NCBI GenBank assembly: GCA_023055425.1
Contig: JALGPY010000005.1
Coordinates: 5,109,501 to 5,173,500 of the forward strand
From: Linanthus parryae
Lineage: Eukaryota > Streptophyta > Magnoliopsida > Ericales > Polemoniaceae
Reading direction: 5' to 3'
Length of the DNA: 64,000 nucleotides
Position numbers and translations under genes: made by a program. Positions 21,640 to 34,167 of this stretch are shown one piece after another. Below the pieces are notes generated by a model. It saw only the letters and a program-made list of their open reading frames with translations. It ran no database searches and had not been told where the DNA came from. The stretch's first letter is position 1. Each line of letters begins with the position of its first letter.

Positions 21640-23650
21640 GTGGGGCCACATTAAGAAAAACGATCAGTATATTCGAACTATGGGTCAAGCTTATAGGAAC
21701 AGATTTAGTCTCTCTTTATTTCTTAAGCAATACAATTATTCTCTTTATTATCTCTGATCTAACATCATATTTGGTTAACAGTCCAACCCTAGTATTGCTT
21801 TAGATTCCCTCTACCTGTAGTTTGCCAAAGCGGACTGAACAATTCAATTGAAACCTACTAATCTGGCTAACTGGCCACGACTAGCGTAATTCTTTTGCAA
21901 GTATCTGGTGTGTAATTCTATTCAAGAATCCACTCAAACTGGTAGTATTACTTAAAAACATCAGCTCAAATCATTCATCATACCTGGTTGTGAAGTAATT
22001 ATAAAGTTCCGATGTCAGTAGCAGCTTAAACACAAACAACACAGTCAAATATATGACGCAGGGAATCCTGTAGATGCTAATATCATCATTCAACCAATAA
22101 TAGACCCCGTGTTATGCCCAATGGTGATAATTTCGAAAGGAAGAAGATAGCATAAATTCATTGGCATTGGGATATTCTACCTCTTTGCTTTCTATTCTAA
22201 GCATGTTTGGGAAAAAGTTTGTGCTTACTTAACTCATATTGAAGAGATATGGCTCATTCCTACCAAAATCTATAGGCAACAAGCATTCCTTTTCTCCTCT
22301 TGCAACCTCACTCCCGCCAATCTCCTAAGTAACCACCTCTTCCCATCGGATGCACAAGAGTTGAATGACTTATGATTATCTTGGCTAGTGATCATCCATG
22401 TTTAAAAGCAACATTCCCCCTGACAAAAGTTGACGCCATAGTCAGGAATATAAAAAAAGCTTGAGAACAGTCAGTTCTCCATCCTTGCATCAGAATTATT
22501 GTTTCCCTTGGCCTTGCTAAGCCATGTAAATATGTAATCACTAATAGAATGGTTTTAGGGAGCTAATGCATGATCAAAATTGTTTTTGTGGTTTGGCATG
22601 CTTGTGGTTTGACTGGAGTCTAGAAAGCAGACAGACATTCATTTTTTTATGTAAAAAAACATACATGTCACTAGTTTGTTTCCTTCTGTAATAATGTGAA
22701 CTTTAACATTTTATGTTTTTTTTTATCAACAACATATGTGTCACTTGTAACTTTATCATTTTTAGTATTTTTTAAAATTAATGAAAAGTATTAATTAAAA
22801 AGTATTTTATTATGTTTTATTCCTATGTAGTTGACATATTTGACACTAGGTCTCTCTTCTTCAACCCAGAACACAAACCCCCTTGTTGACCACCACCAAC
22901 CTTCTCTCCACCATTACCATAACCACCATTGCCCCAAAACACTCACTCTCCATACAACTTCCCAATTTCCCACTTCGTGCTCACTTTCCCTGATTAACAA
23001 GCCCAACTCTCTCTCTAACCCTAGACATCACCACAACGACGGTGTGAAAAAAATTTGAGAATATCACTATGTTCTATACTTCACAAATCTTGGAATAAAA
23101 AGTTTGAATAATATTAATTGAGATATAAGCAAGACATAGTTGAGGTTTCGATTATTAGTAATTTAGTATGTTTAAAGCATAATCAAATTACAGACTAAGA
23201 GCATCGCCCACTCTTCAATAAATTGTACTTTCTTAAACCATATTTTTGATATTTTTAGTGTCTAATTCCAATAAATGTTTTTCAACGTCCCACTCCAGTC
23301 CTCTAGAAATCGGTTTAGCCTCCCATGATGTTTTTCTTGGACTATGGCCAAGAAATTATATCCTACGTCTACTTGTGACTCAATCCCGATACTTGATGAA
23401 GAGTCCTGGTAAATGGCTAGTTTGCATCCCATGATGTTTGATTGAAGAAAGATAATCTTGCCATTCTCCAGCTTGCAACGTGTTTGGTTCTATGTGAAGT
23501 TGCATTATCTCACTCTCCCACAATTTCAGCTAGAAGAGCATCGTTGTCATAATCACCGTGAATTTTTTTGGTAAAGAATATAGAGTGAAGTAATACACAA
23601 TTTCATTACCTAGCATCTAAAATGTCTACTTTAACAATTTTTATGGGATT
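21640..23650. other. Intergenic DNA after the F-box gene
   Basis: I see no convincing gene. The plus-strand frame 22831-23058 is rich in His, Pro and Ser, lacks a recognisable domain and has no paralogue in the window. The rest is AT-rich. Confidence 0.5.
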
Positions 23651-23663
23651 AGTAACTATAAGA

Positions 23664-23950
23664 ATCATGGGGCTTCCACCTCAAAACCAATTGGCAATGT
23701 GAGGAGTAGCCCAAACACTTAGTAATTATTTTTGTTCTTCTTGAATGTACGATGTGAGACTTCTCAACACGCCCCCTCATGTGTGGCATTTTTTGGACTA
23801 TTCACGTGTGCGTGAGCGGAGGCTCCGATATCATGTAAGAATCCATGAGGTTCCACATCAAAACCAATTGGCAATGAGAGGAGTAGCCCACAACACTTAA
23901 TAATTCTTTTTGTTCTTTTTGAATGTCTAATGTGGGACTTCTTGACAGTA
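23664..23950. repeat. Tandem repeat, two units of about 177 bp
   Basis: Two direct copies start near 23664 and 23841. They share CCTCAAAACCAATTGGCAATG-type sequence (with ACATC in the second), GAGGAGTAGCCCA, and the end GATGTGAGACTTCT / AATGTGGGACTTCT. The spacer holds CACGCCCCCTCATGTGTGG and GAGCGGAGGCTCCGATATCA. Confidence 0.75.
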
Positions 23951-23979
23951 ACTTATTAATGCGTTATTGTTAGCACTTA

Positions 23980-24374
23980 GACTCCGTTTGGTTTGCAGTA
24001 AAATGTTTTGCAAGGAAAAATATTTTAAGCGTAAAATGTTTTATATGAAAAAGTTTTCCCTGCAATTATTTTTTCGTGTTTGGTTGACTCTTGCCAAAAC
24101 AGTGGGCCGTGACGAAAATTGCAGTGATGGGTGGCGGTGAAGGTGGGTGGCGGTGATGGGTCGTGGTGGAGGTAGGTGGTAGTGGTGGTGGAGGTGTTAG
24201 TATGAGTTGTTGTGCTCCTTCACTCTCCGGAAAATGGCTTACGGATTTAAAATGTGTAAATCATTTTACATCATTTGAGAGAAAACATTTTACTTCCAAC
24301 CAAACAGCACCAAAACACCAAAATAAAGGAAAACATTTTATAGGAAAATGTTTTACCACCAACCAAACGGAGCC
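23980..24374. mobile_element. Tourist-like MITE (PIF/Harbinger), copy 2, inverted
   Basis: The same family as 14754-15078 in opposite orientation. The ends are GACTCCGTTTGG and CCAAACGGAGCC; flanking bases extend the inverted match to CACTTAG.CTCCGTTTGG. It is 395 bp, 70 bp longer than copy 1, with an extra GGT/GGTGG-rich centre. The flanks TTA and TAA are not identical, so the target duplication has mutated or is uncertain. Confidence 0.8.
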
Positions 24375-24499
24375 TAAGTGTTTGACAAATATTTAATTCC
24401 AATATACCAAGTCAGTAGCATGAAATAAACGTTATACAATTTTTTGTTTATACAGTTTACACGGGATTTCAATTTAAATGGGTTAAATGATTATAATGA

Positions 24500-24713
24500 A
24501 GTGAGATCATATTTATAGCTGCTAATTAATTTACCAAATGACGGTTGTTACAAACATAACATCATAAATATTACTTCCGTTAGACATCATTAAATTTTCG
24601 CATTCAAGAAAGAGGCACTATAAAAAGCTCATCTTGACCTGCATTAACCTTCATCCCACAAATCTCCCAACTCCTAAATAATACTAACAGGAAAACATCA
24701 ATTTGAGTTGGAA
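24500..24713 (+). promoter_or_regulatory. Proximal promoter of ECA1-like gene B
   Basis: TATAAAA lies at 24619-24625, about 95 bp before the ATG. The block from GCTGCTAATTAATTTACC to CATCATTAAATTTTC is shared with A and C. The leader AATTTGAGTTGGAAATGGTG is nearly identical in B, C and D. Confidence 0.75.
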
Positions 24714-25064
24714 ATGGTGAAGCGTAACATTCTATCCATCACTATCCTTTTCCTCTTAACTATTAGCGCCACTACAATAATCAGCAACGCAGATGCTAAA
24801 AAACCAGTAGAAGATGATTATACTAAACACTGCAAAAGGCAAGCGGGCAAAAAGTGTGGAATGCAGCTTCTTTATGACGTCTTCTATAGAAATGTCACTT
24901 TACCAGATGATTGTTGCAAGAGAGTTTTGAAGATGGGAAAAGATTGTCACGAACATCTGTTGAAAAAGAGAGTTGCGGAGGTCAAACCGAAAAATGCTGC
25001 CGCTGCACTTAAGCGAGGTGAAGAAATATGGAACAAGTGTGAGAGGATTGGATTTCATAATTGA
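24714..25064 (+). CDS. ECA1/prolamin-like small secreted cysteine-rich protein (copy B)
   Basis: 116 aa from the ATG at 24714; an in-frame TTG six bases upstream is not needed. The signal peptide is residues 1 to about 28 (ITILFLLTISATTIIS). Six cysteines at 40, 48, 67, 68, 78 and 109 keep the family spacing. Compared with copy A the loop before the last cysteine is two residues shorter and more basic (KKRVAEVKPK). The frame is intact and the TATA box is intact, so it is probably functional. Family role: secreted peptide of the ECA1 gametogenesis-related group; the tissue is an inference. Confidence 0.85.
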   Translation: MVKRNILSITILFLLTISATTIISNADAKKPVEDDYTKHCKRQAGKKCGMQLLYDVFYRNVTLPDDCCKRVLKMGKDCHEHLLKKRVAEVKPKNAAAALKRGEEIWNKCERIGFHN

Positions 25065-26291
25065 TTTCATGTGATATGATGGTGCGACTAAACTTGTAGA
25101 ATTATCAATCTCCGTGTGTAGTGGGATCTAATAAATATAACAATATATTTTTATTCTAAAGGTGTATTGCAATGAATTTTACTTTTGCTGGTCGGTTAGA
25201 AATGTCCTAAATCCAATTTAGTGTTATTGAAGGACAATCCAACAGGGTAATCCTTTCCAACCCAAAGAGTAACCCCACTGGGAACATAATCGGGATATTA
25301 TTTTTACCCAAGCCCTAATGCTATTCATCGATTGAAGAAATATCAACATTTTCAAAACTACGCCTTCTGACAAAATTATTAAGTTGGGTAATTTCATATT
25401 AGTTTCTTTCTTCGTATCGGTCTCTAAGGCTTAGACAGTCACTTCATTGGTGCAGGGAAGAGCGTGATAAGCTATGAGTCGCTAAATAAAACCAGGTCCT
25501 TACGGACGCATCCACCCACCCACAAAATGTTCAGACCTGTTAAGTGGTTGTGTTGGCAACCTGTTTTTCAACAAGTTTGCTGAATAACAATTTTTTTCAA
25601 TTAAATTGGTCTGTATTGCTGTTTTTTCCTGGGGTGATTTTGGGCTTTATATATTTTTCTTTCCGACAGAGGAATTGCTCAATTAAAAAAATAGTTTGAA
25701 CAGTACAAATTTTGGCAAGTCTTTTAGCTTTTAATTTAAGCTGGTAAAGTTCTGCAACATGACCGAATAGGCATCTTTTCTGCACTTAAAATCTTCCGCA
25801 TTATAGTGAAACCCTGAGAAGGAGCTTATACAATATAGGAGTACTTAGTAACCATAGTGGGTAGAGATCCCAGAAGATAATCATGGGAACCTGCACTTGA
25901 GAGAAGGCCATATATTTAGCATCTAGAACAAGTTTTAGGGCATTAGGCATAGCGGCGGAAATATCCCAGCTGCTTAAAAATATTGGCTTGTTTAAGTTTT
26001 GTGGTTACTAACATGAAATATTGACAGTGTTGGTTCCTGGTAGCTAAAACGTAATGTTTGAAAGTTGTTTAGGAAGCTAGTTAGTTCCTTATCTATGTGT
26101 CTATCACTGCATAATAATTGTTGTATCGGAGAAGTCTGGCCCCGGATCTTCAGTAATGGACTCTGGAGTGTGCCACCAAATCAGCCCAACCCAAGTATGG
26201 CAACACTCTGGATTTGGTCAACTCTCAGTCACGACTGTACTCATATGCAACTGCCGGCAGCCTGAATCTGTAAGGACGTGTTGACAGAGAT

Positions 26292-26301
26292 AATAATCAT
26301 C

Positions 26302-26395
<94 letters not shown>

Positions 26396-26400
26396 TAATA
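26292..26400. repeat. (ATA)n microsatellite
   Basis: About 108 bp of nearly pure AAT/ATA repeat. The polyTyr and polyIle frames across it are artefacts of the repeat. Confidence 0.95.
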
Positions 26401-26599
26401 AAACTCCATCGACACCGTCCTTCCAGGTCGAGGAGTAGCGTAAGTACCAGACTCGGCCAAGGCACATGTTTAATCTTCCCCATCAAAACCATAACCGGCC
26501 TTAAGTGTCAGACCATGACATTGTGCATGGCAGTCAACTGCTTTCCTCATCGTTTTGAGCTTTTGATTCATGTCCACCACTGACCTTTACAAACACCAA

Positions 26600-27700
26600 A
26601 TACCACTCTCTAATGTCCCCAAATATGTTGGTAGCACGAAACTGATAACCAGTTTTGAGGTAAAAACTTCGGAGTAAAGGTCACTAATATGGTTGAGGTT
26701 ACTAACTAAAAGTCTTCATAGTTCATGAATTAATAGAACAAATGCAATAATAACTAAGTCTCTGAATGTCTTACATATTTTACCTGATGTAGTACACACA
26801 ATGTTTACTGTAATCGCTTAAGCCTCGTTTGGGGTAGGGATAAAGAAGGGAGATAAGGTATATTTGTACATCTTGCTCTTTATACCGTGTTTGGGTGCAA
26901 GATAAGAGCAGGTACAAATCTCTTTTTCTTATTCCAGTATAATTTTTTTGCCCACAACCTTGTACCATCATGGGTGTGGTATAAGACAGGATCAGGGGAA
27001 AGGCGACAAGGTAGGTGTTTGGAAAAATGCGATATTATCCCCATATATAAGGTGTGTATTTTGCGTGTGTGTATATTTGTTGAGCTAAAGATATGTATAT
27101 ACAACTTCAATCATGGTAGCTCGTTAATAAATTCGTATATTTAAGACTGAATAATTACTGAAATGGCAATTATTCCAACATTTTCTTTATTACAAGTCAA
27201 GAAATCTTAAATCGTCATTGTTGATCAATAGGATAAATTACAAAAATAAATAGCAAAACTATCTCCGTTGACCAACACATTATAGAAACTACCCGTGCTG
27301 TAAAACTGTGTTAACAGCAAAACATCAAATACCAATTTTGCCTTGTTAACTAGTAAAATTTTCACTCAGAAGTTTTCAGTTATCTGCAACCGAGCCGAGA
27401 GCTGGCTAAAGTCTGCTGGTTTCGGCTGGATTGTGGGCGGATATGGGTGGCAGCAGTGGTGGTGATGGTGGAGGTGATAGGTGGTCTTTCTGGGTTTTGT
27501 GGTGAGCATTGGCCTGGGCTTTGTTACTTCTGAGAATGAGCTACTTTGGGCCTTAGTTTTGTGGGACAAGAACTTGTTTAATGGGATGCTCCATTTCGCC
27601 CATTATCTTGGGTCATAAGAAGCCATTGTGCCCCTTCTGTATATCTCCTAAAAAAGTTATTAAATCTCAAAATATCACAAAACTTATAGTTTAAATATGG
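26600..27700. other. Intergenic DNA between the two segmental duplication units
   Basis: No gene is supported. A CTCGTTTGGGGTAGGG start near 26823 resembles MITE ends, but I did not find a convincing partner. A CT/GT-rich stretch lies at 27400-27540. Confidence 0.45.
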
Positions 27701-27739
27701 CTAAAATATCACAAAACTTACTGAATCACTTATTAATTT

Positions 27740-29425
27740 ACCAAATGGCGGTTGTTACTAACAAAACATCATAAAAGTTATTTCAGTTAAACATCATTAA
27801 TTTTCCCATTGAAGGAAGAGACACTAAAAAAACCTCACCTCCTCTTGTGTTACCTTCTTCCCACAAATCTCCCAAACTCATGTAAAAAACAAGGTAAGAA
27901 AACACCAATTTGAGTTGGAAATGGTGAAGCGTGACCATCTATCTATCACTATCCTTTTTTCTTAACCATTAGCGCCAATACAATGATCAGCAACACAGAT
28001 GATAAAAAACGAGCAGGAGTTGAATATACTTTGCACTGCAGAAAGCAATTAGGCAAAGACAGTGGGGTGCAGATTTGTTATTATGTCTACGAATTAGAAA
28101 TGTCAATTTACCCGATGGTTGTTGCAAGGGAGTTGCGAAGGCGGGAAAAGATACCAACATTTGTTCAAAAAGACAGTTGAGCAGCTGCCACAGTTCAAAT
28201 CGAATGCTACTGCTGTTGCTGCTGCACGTCAACGAAATGAAGAAATATGGAATAGGTGCGAGAGGATTGAATTTCCAGCTTGATTCTGTGTGATATAAAG
28301 TGAGACGAAACTCGTATAATTATCAATAGTGGGATCTTAATGAGGGGTGTTTTTTGTCTTTTACCCATATAACATATTTTTCTTATGAATGTGTGTTGCA
28401 ATGAATAATCCATTTGTTGGTTGTTTAGACATGTTCCCTTCCAACCCAAAGGATGACCCATCCGAGAACTTGTTGAGGATATTATTTTTATCCAAGCCTT
28501 AATGATATTCATCGACTGAAGATATTCAAACATTTTCAAAACATGCCTTGTGACAAAATCATTCAGTTGAGTAATTTGATTTTGTTTTTGTTTTTTTCTT
28601 CTTCTTCTTTGTATCACTCTTTAAGGCTTAGACAGTCACTTCAATGGTGCGGAGAAGAGCATGAGAAGCTCTAAGCTGCTAGATTAAACCACCATCGTCA
28701 GCGTCATTGCAGGCCATTGAGTGTTTGTGTTGGCAACCCTGTTGTTAAACAAGTTTGCTGAAAAACAATGTTTTCAATTAAAACTGGTTTGATTGCTGTT
28801 TTTCCTTGGTGATTTTTATAGTTTATCTTTTGAGAAATGGCTTCTTCAATTATAATAAAAAAGAATTGTATTTTTCATCTTTTAATTTTCTAAACTGTTA
28901 CCGAACACACTCTGAAATCAACTAAGACTGGTAGGAAATCTCCTCAGTAGACATAGTTTGTGCACTAGATGAAATCAACCTTGTTATAGCTATCTTGAGA
29001 ATGAGCTTGTAATAATACTGCAGCAAGTAGAAACCATAATGGGTATGAAACCCGAAGACAGTGAAGAAGATGATGATGGGAAACAATGCAAGCTGCACTA
29101 GAAAGAGTTAGGGCTTTAAGCATAATGGCGGAAATATTGCAGCTGCTTGAAAACATTGGCTTTTCTTTTAGCTTTACCGATAAAATATTACTGCATTGTA
29201 GTAGTAAGTAGTTTAGAATGTAGTTAGCTCCTTATCTGCGAGTATATTACTGCATTATACTCAAAAGTCTTGTGTTGGTGATGTCTTGCCGGATCTTTTG
29301 TGGTGGGCTCTGGAGGGTGCCACAGATAAGTCTACCAAAAGTCCGGATTTGTTATATCTGCCCAGTTTGCACACTCGTGTGCAATTGCGTTAGCGTGGAT
29401 CCGTAAGGACGTGTTGACAGAGAAG
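27740..29425 (+). repeat. Segmental duplication unit 2 (ECA1 pseudogene C and downstream flank)
   Basis: The partner of 24500-26290. It ends with the same GTAAGGACGTGTTGACAGAG motif at about 29402-29421 but lacks the microsatellite. The downstream 28700-29400 part diverges by scattered indels. Confidence 0.75.
27921..28283 (+). pseudogene. ECA1-like copy C, inactivated
   Basis: It aligns along its whole length with A, B and D from ATG to stop. One T is missing from the T run at 27955-27960 (six T here, seven in D), which shifts the frame inside the signal peptide and leads to an early stop. Later indels shift it again (around 28085-28110 and 28140-28180). The second cysteine codon of the family (KxCG) has become Ser. 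The TATA box at about 27825 reads TAAAAAA instead of TATAAAA. Promoter and coding region are both damaged. Confidence 0.88.
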
Positions 29426-29429
29426 AGTT

Positions 29430-31015
29430 AGAAAATCAAAACATCATCTCCATCAACACCACAACCTGTGCGCGCTGAATCATTCACTATCAACTGTTGG
29501 GGTGGAGCCTGGTTTGGGGCGACCCGTTTTATGAACCGACCCGGTTCATGTTTGCTACGACCCAAAAAGGGAGAGATGGTTTCTGGAGCGAAGGCTTGGG
29601 CTGATAGGCCCAAGACGTAGCGATCACGAGTTTTGACCAGTTTTGGGTTTGGATTCGTCCCAGTTTAATAGGCCGTCTATTTTATAGAGTTCTTAAGGAA
29701 GAGCAAATCAAGCACACTACTAAATAGCTTACAACATTACACGTCACTACATACATATTTTGGGTATTAAACATTCTTGTTGTGTGATTTTCGTTTCAAC
29801 AAAAAAGACTAATACCATATTTCATTGTGTAATTCAACTAAAACTTAATCCAGCTTCTTATTCTTCAGTAATATCATTTCCCGAATGTTGATTTTCAATT
29901 CTTTCTTTATAAAGATGTGCTTAATGTGAACTCTCTTTGTTTTTTTATGGTGCCCCATTTCCAAGTAAGTGAAAGCATAAGATGATGGGTGGGGCAATGG
30001 TATAAAAGACACCCAGTTTTACCTGCATCTTTGATAAATGTGATAAATGGGTACCAGCATTTTTGAAGGAGGGCTTAATTTGTATTCAATGGGGGTGGTG
30101 GTAAAGTGAAGGCTGGAAATTTCATTGAATGAGCAAATTGGTTTGTTATCTCTATAGGTGAACTATAACAAAGAAATCGGGTATACAAAGAATTACCTAC
30201 GTACTGGGTATAGAGAGAGATAAATTTAGGGGGCTCATAGTCACTTTATTGGCTAATTCTAGCTCTATTGAACGATTAAAGGGGCAAATTCCTCATTTTT
30301 TGGTGATTGCAGAAGCGTAAATGTTACATGAACGTGATGTGTATTTTGGCGAAATAATTTCTACAGTCCAAGATAAGAACCGCGTTAAAATACTCTCAAT
30401 CAAATTGTCTTCACCGGAAGCAAGTTGTGATCGACAAGAAAGTTACTGATGACATTCAAATTTAGAAAATGCCACATGACATCTTTGAAATTGTGAAGTG
30501 AATGATTTGTTTTCCAATTATGAGTATATAATTGGATTTAGCAGCTTACAACCATCAAATCTTCACACACATGTCTTCCCTCTCTCGCTTGGTAAAGGTT
30601 GTCTGCTCTTGGAGCACCCGAAAATTGTCATATTTTTATTTATCAATTGCTCAAGAAAAAAGACATAAAATATCGGACGTGCGAGTGTGAGGACACCTAA
30701 TTTATATTTATTCCTAGAATATGTTTGGTACATTGAACTGAATGGACGATCTTAATGAAATACACTTAAGTGATGCTACGTAAATGCTGGCTTCAAATTA
30801 TCCAACGAAAGAGACAAAATGGCAATGAGTACGTAAGGTTTACAAGAGACGTGGTGGACCTACTAGTTAAAACAAATGAGCGATCTTAAAATACGGAATG
30901 TCACTATTGAATGGAATCAAATATTAATGGTAAAGTTTGGCATGATGGAGTGTGTAATCTCTCATAAGTATATTCTCGTAAACCAAAGAGGTTGAAGACT
31001 TGAAGGTGTCATTGA
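29430..31015. other. Intergenic DNA
   Basis: No gene is supported. 29500-29650 is GC-richer (GGGGCGACCCGTTTTATGAA), but its minus-strand frame (29428-29613) has no recognisable domain. The remainder is AT-rich. Confidence 0.45.
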
Positions 31016-31017
31016 CT

Positions 31018-31062
31018 TTTTTTTTTTCGACCAATGAAAAAAATTGAAGCTTCCATTAATAA
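31018..31062 (-). repeat. Retroposon 3' end fragment
   Basis: A T run followed by GAAGCTTCCATTAATAAG resembles the poly(A)-proximal end of the retroposon at 3743-4436 in the same orientation. Only the tail end is recognisable. Confidence 0.45.
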
Positions 31063-31107
31063 GAACAAAGGAGGATATACTATGGCACTAAATGTAAATG
31101 AACACAC

Positions 31108-32815
31108 TTGATAAAGCAAAAGGCCTGCGCGGATGCAAATGACCTTTTGATACAAACTGGTATAGCTGAGAAATTATGTGGAGTCCAAATAACTATATAT
31201 CCTTTCGGTCTTCAAAGCGCCAGCATCTTTTTACGAAAAAGTTCGTCAGGTCGTTTCGATGTTCCTCTGGTCCAATGGAAAGAAAAAAGAAATTTATTGG
31301 CGATTATGGGACTATCTATGTTTGGATGTTCCTAAAGGCGGCCTGGGTTTCAGAGATATTAGGGCACATAACCAAGCATTGCTTGCAAAAACTGCATACT
31401 GTCTTCTGACGGACTCCACCAGCATACTAGCTCGCATTCTGAAAGGTCGGTACTTCCCACGCAGCACCTTCATCCAAGCTAAAACACCGTCATCTTCTTC
31501 GTGGGGGTGGCAGAGCATGTGCTGGGGATGCATCTTGGCGTGTCACGGTACCACGTCTGCTATTGGGAACGGCCTCGGGACTCATCCACTCTCTCAACAA
31601 TGGATTTCGGGTGACCCGTATGTCCCAAATCCGGAAGCAATCATTTTACAGACTTATCCAAGTCTCACGGTTGCCAACTTCATCATTGCTAATCCACCAC
31701 GCTGGAATGCTGCACTGCTGACCAACTTCTTCAGTGCTGAACAGATCTACCAAATTACAACTATACCGTTAATAGCTCTGGATTCAAATCACACTCTTGC
31801 ATGGAAGTCCTCCAACTCCGGAATTTTACTGTCCACTCGGCATATCAATTGGCCTGTTCAAACAAGGTTCAGCTTCTCAAACACCCACCACCAGCAGGCG
31901 TGCAAGTCCTCAAAATCATCCACAAGCTTCAGCTAGAGCCGAAAGTTTTATCCTTCGTCTGGAAAGCTGTATCTGGTGCAATGGCCGTAATGGCAAGTCT
32001 GCGGTCTCGAAATATCATCCAGACAACGGCAACCTGTATTCTCTGCAACGACACGGATGAAACTATCTCTCATTGCCTTTTTCACTGCCATCATGCACGA
32101 TCAATCTGGTTTGGGTGCCCTATCGGTTATCGGGTTCCAGACACCAACACCCAAAGTTTCAGTACAACTCTTTTAACGTTGCTTCAGTCAACCAACAAAG
32201 CTGAAGATAGGATCACTATGATCATTACTCTTCGGCAAATATGGCTCGCCATGAACTCAATGACGATGAAACACTTGTATGTCTCTCCCATTGATTCACT
32301 CAATGCCATCACCGTCTCGACCCAAAGACAACTGTCCAGAAATTTCGCCATCCAACAATCCACTACTGAAAGGAAGCAAGTGAAGTCTCAAACTGACACA
32401 ATCTGCCTCGCTGGTAGGGACTTAAGCTCCGAAGATCCCACACTTAGTGAGTCGCAAATTGCTTGTTTCAAATCAAATTACCAGAGTCCATCACGCTAGT
32501 TTCAAAGAAGCAACACCACTCCAAGTGGAAACACGAGGGGTTTTCGAGGCCTTGTGATGGCTGCTCAACAATGGCTATTCTGATATTGAGCTTCGCACCG
32601 ACTCTCGTCAGTTGCTGGTGCATCTCCAACGTCACACTCTTCCAGCCGCTCTGCGAATCTTACTAGTCGATATTCGCAAAACAGCTTGTAATTTCAATAT
32701 CTGTAACATCTCGTTTGTTCACAGACAAGGTGTCCAGGCAGCGCATGACAAAGCGCATGCCATTGTAACTGGCTAATTTCAATATATTTTATCTCTTTCA
32801 AAAAAAAGAACTACA
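31108..32815 (+). mobile_element. 5'-truncated LINE (L1-type) with zf-RVT and RNase H parts
   Basis: Three shifting frames encode the C-terminal half of a plant LINE ORF2. 31259-31936 has the GGLGFRDIRAHNQALLAKTA segment, LKGRYFP and the SWGWQSM region. 31801-32499 has the zf-RVT part KVLSFVWKAVSGAMAV with the zinc ligands CILCNDTDETISHCLFHC. 32560-32775 has RNase H pieces (IELRTDSRQLLVHLQ, FVHRQGVQAAHDKAHA). The reverse transcriptase catalytic core is missing. The 3' end is a short A run at about 32801-32808. It needs frame changes near 31900 and 32500, so it is dead. Confidence 0.82.
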
Positions 32816-32819
32816 CAGC

Positions 32820-33264
32820 CTCGCCAATATGAATAGCATTTTAAGAACTAGTGACCTGATAGTACTAAAAAAAAGGATGCCATCACAGAAGAAGTCCCCC
32901 GATAAAAAGCCATTGGCAACGTGGAAGGGTTCGGATCCTATGCTCATCTAAAACTAAAATTTTAGACGCAAGCTCGCTTCCGAAAGCGCCTTTTAAACTA
33001 TTACATCGATTTGCTATCCAAATCACCGAGTCAAATTGACTAAATACACGACTTACACATTTAGAATGATTCATGCACATCTCACAATTCACCTTCTCAG
33101 TCATTTCAAGGATAGATAATGGAAAGATTTGTACGGTCAGAGTTCAATATTTACACCCCCCCAACAAAAAAAAAAGTTGGAATCTAACATCTCTTCTCTT
33201 GGAAGACATTTCGAGATAGTCTATTATTGCCTAACTGAAAGACACGGGCGGGCGACCACTGGGA
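32820..33264. other. Short intergenic segment before Copia element 2
   Basis: No gene is seen. The minus-strand frame 32883-33104 has no recognisable domain. Confidence 0.4.
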
Positions 33265-33588
33265 TAAAAGAACCTCTAGGGTTCGTAAGCAAATACAGAG
33301 AAGAAATGGAAGATGATCGAGAGAGAGGCGGAGAAAACTATAGTTGTATATACAATCGTCTTAACCTAAACCTAATACAAAGAGAAGCTTATATACTCTA
33401 ACGGCAGAATAGATCCGTTAGAGGATTCGTTAGTAGTAATGGTAACAAAACTGTGGGCTTATAGAAAGGCCCATACAATAGAAGTAGTGGGCTTATAGTG
33501 TGACCCATAGAAACAATAGATAAATAGAAAGGCCCTAAACACTATAGAGAGAGCCCAATAGATCTTCATTCCTTTTACCCCCCCCCCC

Positions 33589-34167
33589 TTAAACGAGTGA
33601 CGTAGACGCCATGAGTTTAGACTTTAACGCTTCAAATTGTGGAGCTGGCAATGGCTTGGTGAACATGTCCGCTAACTGATCTGCACTGGAGACAAACGAA
33701 ACTATAAGTTCTTTATTTATTGCATTTTCACGCACGTAATGATAGTCGATTTCGATATGTTTAGTACGTGCGTGAAACAGGGCATTCGCAGTCATAGCGA
33801 TAGCAGACTTATTATCAGTAAACAAGAAAGGAGGAGAAGAGATTTTAAGGTGTAAATCATAAAACAAAAGTTTGAACCAAGATAGATCTGCGGAAGCGGT
33901 TGCAAGAGTCCGGTATTCTGCCTCGGTAGAGGAGCGGGCTATGGTGGGCTGTTTCTTGGAGGCCCAATGTACTGGGTTGGGCCCAATGAAAACAGCAAGC
34001 CCGGTAGTACTGCGCCGATCAGATTTGTTACCAGCCCAATCTGCATCGGAGTACACATGCAGAGGAATAGGAGAAGCATGATAGAACAAGCCTTGAGATC
34101 TAGTACCTTGAAGGTACCGTAAAATCCTTTTAGCACCACTTAAATGAACATCAGTTGGTTTGTGCAT
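33589..34167 (-). pseudogene. Copia element 2 RNase H
   Basis: The 192-codon frame contains HLSGAKRILRYLQGT, then YSDADWAGNKSDRRSTTG (first Asp), ASKKQPTIARSSTEAEYRTL (Glu), LFTDNKSAIAM (Asp) and DQLADMFTKPL. The RNase H domain looks complete. Confidence 0.85.

Larger units (their letters stand above)
24500..26290 (+). repeat. Segmental duplication unit 1 (ECA1 gene B and downstream flank)
   Basis: Aligns with 27740-29425. Shared landmarks run from the promoter block through the gene, GCTTAGACAGTCACTTCA, GTGTTGGCAACCTG / GTGTTGGCAACCCTG, AATGGACTCTGGAGTGTGCC / GGTGGGCTCTGGAGGGTGCC, to GTAAGGACGTGTTGACAGAG. The unit end at 26290 is followed directly by the ATA microsatellite. The shared downstream part has no gene that I recognise. 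Confidence 0.75.

Noticed and set aside
22831..23058. His/Pro/Ser-rich frame as a small gene
   Set aside because: No signal peptide, no domain, low-complexity composition and no paralogue in the window.
24708..24713. Upstream TTG start adding two residues to ECA1 gene B (and likewise at 58710 for D)
   Set aside because: Plant genes start at ATG; the ATG six bases later matches the start used in copy A.
26218..26492. Long poly-Tyr and poly-Ile frames
   Set aside because: They are translations of the ATA microsatellite.
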